DNA from: JACVRW01 sp034664085
Lineage (GTDB): Bacteria > Actinomycetota > Thermoleophilia > Solirubrobacterales > Thermoleophilaceae
Length of the DNA: 8,147 nt
Assembly: GCA_034664085.1 (NCBI GenBank)
Contig: JAXDII010000053.1
Coordinates: forward strand, 1 to 8,147
Direction: 5' to 3'
The position numbers and the translations under genes are program-made. The notes under the pieces are model-generated. The model did no database searches and was not told the DNA's origin. It worked only from the letters and a program-made list of their open reading frames with translations. Shown here in pieces: positions 1 to 7,400 of the stretch. The stretch's first letter is position 1, and every line of letters begins with the position of its first letter.

Positions 1-476
1 AGGCCGCCGGGCTCAAGCCCGAGAGCGTGGACCTCGACGCCTTCGCCCTCGTCCGCACCCTCTCCGAGCCCGGTGAGGAGAACCCCGACGATCTGCGCAA
101 CGCGCGGGTGCTCTGCCATCTCGGCGGCACCACCAACCTCGCGATCGCCGCGGGCCCGATCTGCTTCTTCACCCGCGCCCTCTCCACGGTGTGGGAGGCA
201 GGCGGCGGCGGCTCGGCGGGCCGTCTGGCCGAGGAGATCCGCCTCTGCATCGATTACCACCTTGCGCAGCCCGACGCGCGCCCCGTGAACGAGGTCGTGC
301 TCTCCGGGCCCGGCGCGCACGACGAGAACCTCGCTGCCGAGCTGAGCAGCCGCGTCGCGATGCCGGTGTCCGTGGCCGAGCCTCTGGGCTCGCTGGGCAC
401 CCACGCCGTCCCCTCGGGCGACGATCCCTTCCGTTACACGGTGGCCGCCGGCCTGGCGTTGGGGGAAGCGGCATGA
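1..476 (+). CDS. pilM: Type IV pilus assembly protein PilM, C-terminal part (5' end outside window)
   Basis: PilM is a cytoplasmic actin/FtsA-like ATPase that binds the N-terminal tail of PilN and links the pilus motor to the inner-membrane platform. The frame is open from base 3 to the TGA at 474-476, giving about 157 residues, roughly the last 40-45% of a typical PilM of about 350 residues. The GTG at 27 is not the real start, because the frame continues upstream. Visible motifs are a phosphate-2-like loop, LCHLGGTTNLAI (bases 111-146), and an adenosine-type loop, VVLSGPGAHDENL (about 294-332), followed by PVSVAEPLG. The phosphate-2 loop usually reads DIG with an acidic residue; here His (117-119) occupies that place. 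The identification is strengthened by pilN and pilO directly downstream. The stop overlaps the pilN ATG as ATGA. Confidence 0.88.
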   Translation, partial: AAGLKPESVDLDAFALVRTLSEPGEENPDDLRNARVLCHLGGTTNLAIAAGPICFFTRALSTVWEAGGGGSAGRLAEEIRLCIDYHLAQPDARPVNEVVLSGPGAHDENLAAELSSRVAMPVSVAEPLGSLGTHAVPSGDDPFRYTVAAGLALGEAA

Positions 477-1228
477 GGCCCGTCAACCTGCTTCCGCAGA
501 ACGAGCGTGCGGTCAAGCCTGCCGATGGGCTCGGTGGCAGCTCCTACGTCGTGCTCGGCGTGCTCGGCGCGCTGCTGCTCGCCGTGCTGACCTTCGTCGT
601 GACCCAGAACCAGGTGAACGGCCGCAGCGGCCAGATCGCCAAGGCCGAGGCCGAGGCGCAGCAGGCCGAGCAGCGTGTGGCCAGCCTCGGCGCGTTCGGC
701 TCCTTCGCCTCGGTGAAGCAGCAGCGCGAGCAGTCGGTGCGTGAGCTGGCCAGCGCCCGCTTCGACTGGGAGCGCTTCATGCGCGAGCTGGCACTGGTGC
801 TGCCCAGCGGCACATCTCTCTTGGACGTGAGCGCCTCCACCGACGGCTCGGCCGCCGCCGCCGCCGGCGCCGCCGGCGCAGCCCCGACGCCGGCCCCGGC
901 CCCGGCCACGGGCACCGCCGTCCCTGGCGCGGGCCCGAAGGCCGAGGTGACCGGCTGCGCCGTGAGCCAGTCGCGCGTCGCCACCCTGCTCGTGCGCCTG
1001 GGCAAGCTCGAGGGCGCCACCGACGTGGAGCTGAAGGAGTCCGCTGAGAACGAGAACGCAGGCGCCGCGGCCGGCGCGTCCCCCGACTCCGCCGGCGCCT
1101 CGAACACCGGCTGCCCCGCGGGCAAGTTCACGTTCGACGTGTCCGTGACCTTCGCCCCGGCCAAGACTTCCGCCACGGATGAGACCAAGCCGCGCAAGAC
1201 GCCGGCCCGACTCGGAGGTGGGGCATGA
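473..1228 (+). CDS. pilN: Type IV pilus assembly protein PilN (fimbrial assembly family)
   Basis: PilN is a bitopic inner-membrane protein: its short cytoplasmic tail binds PilM and its extracytoplasmic domain pairs with PilO. The 251-residue product begins MRPVNLLPQNE; the N-L-L-P motif near residues 5-8 is the hallmark PilM-binding tail and fixes the start at ATG 473. This start overlaps the pilM stop and has a purine-rich GGGGGAAG just upstream. The same frame is open back to about 191, but that extension lies inside pilM and was discarded. A membrane helix covers about residues 25-43, followed by a helical, Glu/Ala/Gln-rich coiled-coil-like stretch to about residue 105. An Ala/Pro/Gly low-complexity linker covers about 126-155. 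The C-terminal domain carries two cysteines, C162 and C214, which could form a disulfide outside the membrane. The family is secure; the Cys pair and linker are additions relative to proteobacterial PilN. Confidence 0.92.
   Translation: MRPVNLLPQNERAVKPADGLGGSSYVVLGVLGALLLAVLTFVVTQNQVNGRSGQIAKAEAEAQQAEQRVASLGAFGSFASVKQQREQSVRELASARFDWERFMRELALVLPSGTSLLDVSASTDGSAAAAAGAAGAAPTPAPAPATGTAVPGAGPKAEVTGCAVSQSRVATLLVRLGKLEGATDVELKESAENENAGAAAGASPDSAGASNTGCPAGKFTFDVSVTFAPAKTSATDETKPRKTPARLGGGA
1214..1220 (+). promoter_or_regulatory. Strong Shine-Dalgarno site for pilO
   Basis: GGAGGTG lies inside the last codons of pilN, four bases before the pilO ATG at 1225. It is a close match to the anti-Shine-Dalgarno complement. 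It supports the start that overlaps the pilN stop codon, and it allows initiation on pilO in addition to translational coupling. Confidence 0.6.
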
Positions 1229-2124
1229 CCCTCACTGAGCGGGACCGGAAAATCGCGACTGTGCTGGTGCCGCTGATCCTGATCGCCGGCTACTGGTTCT
1301 TCGTGCTCGGTCCCAAGCGTGACGAGGCGACCAAGCTCGGCGCACGCCTGAGCGAGGCCCAGGGCACCCGTGACGCCGCACAGGCCGAGCTGGGGAACCT
1401 CGAGGGCTCCAAGAACTCCTACGCCAAGGACTACGAGACCGTGGTTCGCCTCGGCAAGGCGATCCCCGCCACGCTGGACATGCCGAGCCTGCTGGTGCAG
1501 CTCGAGGACGCCTCGAAGGGCACCGGCATCCGCTTCAGCAGCGTGCGTGCGGGCGAGCGCAGCCAGGCGGCAACGGCCCCCGCGGGCTCCGCCGTCGCGC
1601 CGGGCCAGGGCGGCGACGCCGCCGCGGGCGGCGACAAGGCCTCCACGGGGGCCGGCAAGGCCACCGAGCAGGCCAACGACGCTTCTAAGACTTCCGACTC
1701 GGCCAACACGGCCGCCGGGGCTGACGCCTCCGGCGCTACGTCGGGCGCGGCTCCCGCCGCCGACGGTTCTACATCGGCCGCGCCGGGCCTGGACAGCGTG
1801 CCGCTCGAGTTCGCCTTCAGCGGCAGCTTCTTCGACCTCGCCGACTTCTTCCATCGCATGAAGCGCTTCGTGAAGGTGGCCAACAAGGACATCCGCGTGC
1901 AGGGGCGCCTCATGACCATCGACGGGCTCACCTTCAAGTCCGACAAGTTCCCGGTGATCACCGCCGAGGTACGAGCCACCGTGTACCTGTCGCCCAAGAG
2001 CCAGGGCACCACCGCGGGCGCAACCCCGGATGGTCCCGCCACCGATGGCGCCACCCCGGCCTCCAATCCGGCTGCGCCGGCTCCTGCGAGCTCGCCGGTC
2101 GCGCAGAGTGGGGACGCGCGATGA
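1225..2124 (+). CDS. pilO: Type IV pilus assembly protein PilO
   Basis: PilO is the PilN partner in the T4P inner-membrane alignment complex. The 299-residue product has a short cytoplasmic N-terminus (MTLTERDRK), a membrane helix at about residues 11-29 and a coiled-coil-like helix at about 31-65. A first half-domain (LDMPSLLVQLEDASKGTGIRF region, about 82-106) is followed by a long Ala/Gly/Ser/Thr-rich, Asp-containing linker at about 113-188. The ferredoxin-like core at about 192-257 has the typical PilO pattern of a beta strand, then SFFDLADFFHRMKRFV, then strands ending in RATVYLSP. A second low-complexity Ala/Pro/Thr tail covers about 262-299. The linker and tail make the protein much longer than the roughly 200 residues usual for PilO. 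The ATG overlaps the pilN TGA and has a strong ribosome site. Confidence 0.92.
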   Translation: MTLTERDRKIATVLVPLILIAGYWFFVLGPKRDEATKLGARLSEAQGTRDAAQAELGNLEGSKNSYAKDYETVVRLGKAIPATLDMPSLLVQLEDASKGTGIRFSSVRAGERSQAATAPAGSAVAPGQGGDAAAGGDKASTGAGKATEQANDASKTSDSANTAAGADASGATSGAAPAADGSTSAAPGLDSVPLEFAFSGSFFDLADFFHRMKRFVKVANKDIRVQGRLMTIDGLTFKSDKFPVITAEVRATVYLSPKSQGTTAGATPDGPATDGATPASNPAAPAPASSPVAQSGDAR

Positions 2125-3059
2125 AGGCCCTGGTGCTGGGAGTGATTCAGGACCTGCGCGAGCGACGGCTGCTGCCGGTGGCGATCCTGCTTGCCGCCGC
2201 GCTGATCGGCGTGCCCGCGTTCATGCTCAAGCCCGCTGCGGAGGCTCCGGCTCCCGTCGCGGCCGCGCCCGTCACCGCGCCCCCGGGCGCCGATGGGCTG
2301 CCCACGCCCGAGCAGGCGCTCAAGGGCAGCGCCAAGCCGCTCGTGACGCTGGCCGTGCTGGACGAGCCTTCCAACCTCGCCTCGTTCGAGTCCAAGGACC
2401 CCTTCAAGCCGCTCCAGAAGCTCGAGAACGGGCTGCCCAGCGCCGACGGCACGGCGGTCGCGGCTGCGGCAGACGGGGCGGCGAAGTCCGGCGGCGGTGC
2501 AACCACCGACGGCGGCTCGACTGGCGGCGGCGGCACCTCGCCCACGGTCCCGGACCTGCCCGGCAGCACGCCGGTCACGCCCACGGACCCGCAGGCCCCG
2601 GAGCAGAAGAAGTTCACCTACACGCTTGACGCAACCCTTGACGGGCCCAACGGCCTGCGCCACTACCGCAACATGCCGCGCCTGCGCATGCTGCCCAGCG
2701 AGAACTCGCCGCTGCTGGTGTTCCTCGGGGTCGATGCGGCCGGCGAGAAGGCCGTCTTCCTCGTGGACTCCACGGTCACGATCCTCGAGGGCGAGGGCAC
2801 CTGCTCGCCCGCCAGGAACGCCTGCGCCACCCTGTCGCTGGAGCCTGGCGAGCGCCAGACCTTCACCGACGGTGACGGCGAGAAGTACACGATTCAGATC
2901 GACCAGATCCGCGAACGGTCGCTGGCCAGCCTCGCCAAGGCCGCCCGCGCAGCGAGCAAGCGCAAGCGGCTGGTGGCCAAGACCTCGGTCGGCTACACGC
3001 CGAAGCGCCGCTTCACGCCGCCCGTCCTCGCCGAGATCCTCACTGGGGTCCAGCAGTGA
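2121..3059 (+). CDS. Single-pass membrane protein in the pilP position of the pilus operon
   Basis: This 312-residue protein starts at an ATG overlapping the pilO TGA (ATGA), so it is probably translationally coupled to the pilus genes. It has a basic cytoplasmic tail (DLRERR), a membrane helix at about residues 17-36, then an Ala/Pro-rich segment. A motif SKDPFKPL (D93-P94-F95) recalls the DPF motif that follows the N-terminus in PilP lipoproteins. A Gly/Ser/Thr/Pro-rich linker covers about 105-168. The C-terminal domain, about 170-290, is predicted mostly beta (LLVFLGVDA, KAVFLVDSTVTILEG, KYTIQIDQIRERS) and contains a C-x6-C pair (C228, C235). There is no lipobox, unlike canonical PilP. The DPF motif and gene order suggest a PilP-like role extending the PilN/PilO platform, but the fold is not confidently recognised. 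It may be a lineage-specific pilus-operon protein. Confidence 0.7.
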   Translation: MKALVLGVIQDLRERRLLPVAILLAAALIGVPAFMLKPAAEAPAPVAAAPVTAPPGADGLPTPEQALKGSAKPLVTLAVLDEPSNLASFESKDPFKPLQKLENGLPSADGTAVAAAADGAAKSGGGATTDGGSTGGGGTSPTVPDLPGSTPVTPTDPQAPEQKKFTYTLDATLDGPNGLRHYRNMPRLRMLPSENSPLLVFLGVDAAGEKAVFLVDSTVTILEGEGTCSPARNACATLSLEPGERQTFTDGDGEKYTIQIDQIRERSLASLAKAARAASKRKRLVAKTSVGYTPKRRFTPPVLAEILTGVQQ

Positions 3060-3094
3060 CTTCCATGACTCAAGTGGCGGCCCTCGCCGCCGAT

Positions 3095-3099
3095 AGGGG
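3095..3099 (+). promoter_or_regulatory. Ribosome binding site that decides the start at 3107
   Basis: AGGGG sits seven bases before ATG 3107. In-frame alternatives are GTG 3056 (overlapping the upstream TGA) and ATG 3065, but they would put 14-17 extra residues ahead of a textbook signal peptide. The site and the signal peptide both support 3107. Confidence 0.55.
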
Positions 3100-3106
3100 T
3101 AGAACG

Positions 3107-4423
3107 ATGCGACGCCTGCTCCCGCTCCTTGGCCTGCTCTGCCTCGCCGTGGCCGCACTGCCGGCCCCCGCCTTGGCCAAGAAGAAGGCCAAGCTCCCGT
3201 CGATCTCGCTCGTCTCGCCGATGCGCGTGGCGGTCGGCCGCACGATCACCATCCGCGGCAAGAACTTCAGCTCCAACCGGCGCAAGAACACAGTTGCGTT
3301 CCGCGGCCCGGGCAAGCGCTACGCCTTCGCCAAGCCCAAGCGCGCCTCGCGCACCAAGCTGGTCGTGAAGATCCCGGGCTCCGTGGAGCGGCTGCTCAAG
3401 AAGAGCGGCACCAAGCGCGTGGCCACCCGTTTCTCGATCAGGATCGTGACCAAGCGCTACGGCAAGCTCACCCCCCGGCGCCGCTCGCCGGTGATCGTCT
3501 CCGCCACCGAGTCGGGCAACCTCGACTGCGGTACGGGCTCGGACTTCGACGGCGACCTTCTCTCGAACTCTCGCGAGCAGGCACTCAAGACCGATCCCTG
3601 TCTGAAGGACACCGACGGCGACAGCGTGGAGGACTACTTCGAGGTCGAGTCGGCCCTGGACCTCAACCAGCGTGCCGTGCCCTACCCCGCTCAGCGGCCG
3701 TTCCCGAACGCGCTGGACCCCGCCGACGGCGGCCACGACTACGACGGTGACGGGCTCTCCAACAAGGAGGAGCACGACATCTGGGCTCGGGCATCCTCGA
3801 ACCCCGCCATCTCCGGGCTCCAGGCCTACACGACCGACCTCGACGCCCCCGGGTTCGGCGGCCCCTATGGCACGCGGCCCACGTACGGAAACCACTCCGC
3901 CACGCTCAACTACTCCGACGGCCGGCAGGCCACCTTGTCGGTAACCCCGGGCCATCCGGAGTACCGCGCCACCCTCGACTACGACGGCGATAACCGCCTG
4001 ACCGACGATGAGCGCGACGGCGATGGCGACGGCCTGCGCAATGTCGATGAGATCCGCGGGCTGATGTGGCAGGGGCACTACCCCGGCGGCGAGGACTGCG
4101 CCTACGAGTACAAGCCGGTCCTGCCGCGCGTGTTCCTCCAGGTCAACTACCTCGACACCGACAGCGACGGCGACGGCGTGTGGGACGGCAACGACGACCA
4201 GGACAACGACGGCGTGTCGAACGTCGACGAGGTCAAGCCGCCCTACGACTATCCGCCCCACATCGTCCTCACCGAGTGCGACGACGTCTTCCCCCTGCCG
4301 GTCGACGGCGCCCGTAACGGGTCCACGACCATGTGGAACGGCAAGGCGATGCGCCGGCACCCCTACAACCCCTGCCTGCCGGCCCGCTCGGCCACCTGCG
4401 CCCGCTACGGGCTGCGGAACTAG
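3107..4423 (+). CDS. Secreted IPT/TIG-domain protein with thrombospondin-type-3-like calcium-binding repeats
   Basis: The 438-residue product starts with a clear Sec signal peptide: MRR, a hydrophobic core at about 4-18, and a likely cut after A22-L23-A24. An Ig-like IPT/TIG domain follows at about 30-131 (SLVSPMRVAVGRTITIRGKNF pattern in its first strands); it is very Lys/Arg-rich. From about residue 140 on, the protein turns acidic. It carries Asp-rich loops of the DxDxDG type at about 146-150, 168-172 (DTDGD), 211-216 (DYDGDG), 291-295, 304-309 and 350-357 (DTDSDGDG), with a further loop at 364-369. Several are followed by Asn/Glu positions such as SNxEE or NVDE. Such loops bind calcium in TSP3 repeats and dockerin-like proteins. 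Six cysteines lie in the mature part, including C141 and C165 flanking the first loop. No LPXTG, lipobox or C-terminal helix is visible, so it is released or held non-covalently. An upstream start at 3056 would extend it by 17 residues. Confidence 0.85.
   Translation: MRRLLPLLGLLCLAVAALPAPALAKKKAKLPSISLVSPMRVAVGRTITIRGKNFSSNRRKNTVAFRGPGKRYAFAKPKRASRTKLVVKIPGSVERLLKKSGTKRVATRFSIRIVTKRYGKLTPRRRSPVIVSATESGNLDCGTGSDFDGDLLSNSREQALKTDPCLKDTDGDSVEDYFEVESALDLNQRAVPYPAQRPFPNALDPADGGHDYDGDGLSNKEEHDIWARASSNPAISGLQAYTTDLDAPGFGGPYGTRPTYGNHSATLNYSDGRQATLSVTPGHPEYRATLDYDGDNRLTDDERDGDGDGLRNVDEIRGLMWQGHYPGGEDCAYEYKPVLPRVFLQVNYLDTDSDGDGVWDGNDDQDNDGVSNVDEVKPPYDYPPHIVLTECDDVFPLPVDGARNGSTTMWNGKAMRRHPYNPCLPARSATCARYGLRN
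3521..4234 (+). repeat. Acidic DxDxDG calcium-loop repeat region (coding)
   Basis: This part of the secreted IPT/TIG protein encodes at least six Asp-rich loops with Asp at alternating positions, usually followed by Gly, a hydrophobic residue and a downstream Glu. Loop starts lie near bases 3542, 3608, 3737, 3977, 4016 and 4154. Spacing is irregular, with a long loop-poor stretch (about 3780-3970) in the middle, so this is not a strict tandem array. Calcium binding is inferred from the motif. Confidence 0.7.
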
Positions 4424-4455
4424 CCGTCCAGCGGCGAGCGAACGGCTAAGGCCGT
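4421..4455 (+). other. Overlapping short inverted repeats in the gap between the two surface-protein genes
   Basis: TAGCCGT (4421-4427, including the stop codon) is an exact inverted match to ACGGCTA (4442-4448), giving a 7-bp stem with a 14-base loop. ACGGC (4442-4446) is also an exact inverted match to GCCGT (4451-4455), giving a 5-bp stem with a TAAG loop. The two hairpins share an arm and cannot form together. No T-run follows either one, so a classical intrinsic terminator is not supported. In GC-rich DNA such short matches can arise by chance. The rest of the 47-base gap (4424-4470) shows no clear promoter. Confidence 0.35.
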
Positions 4456-4470
4456 CGGGCGCGGCGGTCG

Positions 4471-7400
4471 ATGGAACGAAAGACCCGTCGAATGGCCCGA
4501 CCCGTTCACATCCGCCACCTTCTCTGCGCCCTTGCGGCGGCTGCACTCATGCTCGCCGCCGGCGCCGCACAGGCCTCCGCCGCGCCGAAGATCAAGCGCG
4601 CCGCGGCCGTCGACACCGACGGCGACGGCAAGGTCGACGCGTTCGACGTGACCTTCTCGGCGAAGCTGCCCAAGGCGAAGGGGAAAGCGCGGTTCACCGT
4701 GAGCTCCTTCAGGGTGACCGGCGTCGGTTCTCTCAAGGGCAAGCGCGTTCGCGTCCGGGTGGCCGAGGGCTCGGCATGTGACCTCGGCGCCAAGCCCCGG
4801 ATCGCATTCCGCCGCGGGGCCCATCGCTCGCGCATCGACCTCGGCCGCAAGGATCGTCGTGCGCCCCGGTTGACCTGTGCCGTGACCCGCGATGGCGACG
4901 GCGACGGTCACATCGACTCCATCGTGCTCACCTGGTCGCGGCCCGTCCGCAGCCCGGCATCGACGGGCGGCGGGCAGTTCGGCGTGGACCGCTACTCGAT
5001 CACATCCGCTACCGCCGCCAAGGGCCGCTTCGTGACCCTGCGCCTCAAGGAGAAGGCGGGATACGACACCGGCGATGTGCCGGCCGTCTTCTACCGCAAG
5101 CCCAGGAAGGCGTCTCGCGGCGTGCGCGCCACGGCCAGGCGCCGTGGAACCGCTGCGAGCACCACCTATAACGACACGCGCGATCGTGCAGTAGCGCGTT
5201 TGATCTCTGCCCGCACGGCCGACTCCGGGCTGAACGGGCTCGTGGACGGCGTGGTGGCGCGGTTCTCCGAGTCCGTGAAGGCGGATCCAGCCGCAATCGC
5301 CGTGAGCGGGGCACGCGTGACCTCGGTTGCCAAGCGCAGCCGCGACAGCTTCAGCGCGAACATCGCCGAGGGGCCGCTGCGCGGCGACTCGCGGCCCCAG
5401 GTCTCGTTCGGTACCGCCGCCAAGGTGGTGCGCGATCTGGCCGGCAACGTGGCCCCGCGGACCTCCGTGCAGGCCGCGGACGGCGCGGCCCCCGTGATCG
5501 TGGCGGCCCGCACCTACGATCGCGGCGGCGCAGGTGGCCGGCTCGACACGCTTGCCCTCACCTGGTCGGAGTCGGTATCGCACACCGCCGACTCGGACGG
5601 CTCCTACCCCTTCGGCGTGACCGGCTACGGAGTGAATTCCGCCGGAGCCGCCAGCGGCGTGTCCCTCGACCTCTCCCTCAACGAGGGACCCGGGCCCGAC
5701 GGCGGATTGCGCCCGCCCGTCGGCTACACCCGCGGCGCCGGCGCCCAGGTGCGCGATGGCGCCGGCAACGAGGCCGCGTCGCACGTCTTTGCCGGGGCCG
5801 GCGACGGGGTGGCTCCCCGCCTGCTCTCGGCCCGTACCGTGGATTCCGACTCCGACGGCAAGCTGGACCGCATCCGCTACGAGTTCTCGGAGACGATCTC
5901 GTCGGCCGCACGGACCTGTCCGACCTGCGGTTTCACCGTCGGCAGCGGACTCGGGACCACCTCGGCGTTCGCCGGCGCCGGCTCGGCGGTGGAGGTGGGC
6001 CTGATCGAGGGCGCGCTGAACGGCGCCCTGCTGCCCTCCGCGTCCTACTCGCCGCTCTCCGGCGGGGACGTGCGCGACCCCGCCGGGAACGCCGCTCCGG
6101 CCGGCACTGCGGTGGCCGCCGACGGGGCGCCTCCGGTGGCGCTCGACTCCTATACGGGCGACTCGGACTCCGACGCCCGCATCGACCGCGTGAGCGTCAC
6201 GTTCTCAGAGGCGCTCAGTTACCCGGGTGACGCAGGTCCCGCCACATCCTTCACGGCCACCGGTTACACGGTGGCCAGCGTGAGCCCCGCGACCGGCGCA
6301 TCGCTGGTGCTCAACCTCACCGAGAGCGCCGACCCCGACACCGGCAGCGCCCCGGCGATCGGCTACGACGGCGACGACGTGGAGCTGCGTGACGCCAATG
6401 GGGTGGAGCACGCCAACCGCTCCTGGCCGAACCTCACGCGCGACGCCGTGGCGCCCGACTTCGTGGGCGCGCGCACCGCCGACCTGAACGCCGACACCGG
6501 CAACCAGGTCGGCAAGGTCGACGCGGTGGAGCTCGTGTACAGCGAGGAGATCACCGGTACGCCCGACGTCTCGGACTTCAAGGTGAACGGTGTGGACCCC
6601 GCCGCCATCGCGTTCGATCCGCAGAGCGTGCAGCTGCGGGTGACGGAGGGCTTCGCCTACGACACCGACGTGACCATGCCCGTGTCCTACGTCCCGGGCG
6701 ACCTGACCGACGTGGCCGAGGGCCCCGGCGACACCGTCGACGCCGCCCCGGCGGCCGCCGTAGTGGCCGCCGACGGAGCTGAGCCCGCCATCGTCGAGGC
6801 CAAGACCGCCGATACGCAGGGCGCCGCGAACGGCAAGGTCGACCACGTTCAGATGACCTTCTCCGAACCCATCACCTACGTGGTGCCCGGCCTGCCGGCC
6901 ATAGACCTGACCGTGCCTGACATGGTCCCCACCGCCTTCACCGTGGACAGCGCCACCCAGCTCACGGCAACCGTGTCCGAGGCCACGGCGCCCGACGGCG
7001 GCGCCAAGCCCACCCTGACGGTGAACGATCCCGCCCGCATCACCGATGGCGCGGACAACGGCGCCCGCACCGACCCGTTCGTTGGCACGGCCGACGAGGT
7101 CGCACCCGTCCTGGTGAGCGCCCGTATGGGCGAGGCCGTGTCCGGCGCCTGCGGCACAGCGGTGGTCAACGGGAAGCTCGACTGCGTGCGGGGCACCTGG
7201 TCCGAGACGGTGGTCCAGCCGAGCGGCTTCTCCTCGATGGCACTCGGCTCGCCCTTCACCCTGAGCAGCCTTCTCACACCCCCCGCCGGGGCCGACGTGG
7301 ACGCCGGGTTTGCCGAGGGGTCCGGGCCCGACCGCGACCGCAGCAGCATCCTCACCTACACGGGCGGCGGGGCGGACGAGGTGCTCGACCTCGCGGGCAA

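Noticed and set aside
191..472. N-terminal extension of the PilN reading frame upstream of ATG 473
   Set aside because: It lies wholly inside pilM in another frame, is Arg/Gly/Pro-rich, and precedes the typical PilN start MRPVNLLPQNE.
3056..3106. GTG 3056 or ATG 3065 as the true start of the IPT/TIG protein
   Set aside because: Both would place extra residues before a complete signal peptide, while ATG 3107 has its own AGGGG site at good spacing.
3128..3145. Lipobox at Cys12 of the IPT/TIG protein
   Set aside because: The Cys sits in the middle of the hydrophobic core with GLL before it and is followed by more hydrophobic residues and a clear AxA cleavage site.
1431..3158. Long minus-strand open frame of 575 codons opposite pilO and the PilP-position gene
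   Set aside because: It mirrors the GC-rich plus-strand codon pattern, shows no recognisable domain and crosses several well-supported genes.
4421..4460. Intrinsic terminator after the IPT/TIG protein gene
   Set aside because: The stems are short and no T-run follows.
4424..4470. Cyclic di-GMP (GEMM-type) riboswitch before the large surface protein
   Set aside because: A GGCTAAGGCC string and GTCGATGG at the 3' end looked suggestive, but the conserved GEMM core and tetraloop-receptor elements are absent and the gap is too short.
2993..4546. Minus-strand open frame of 517 codons opposite the IPT/TIG protein gene
   Set aside because: It is Val/Gly/Arg-rich with no domain. The plus strand has a signal peptide and calcium loops.
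4420..5784. Minus-strand open frame of 454 codons opposite the large repeat protein
   Set aside because: Composition-driven shadow: low complexity, His/Gly/Ala-rich, no coherent motifs.
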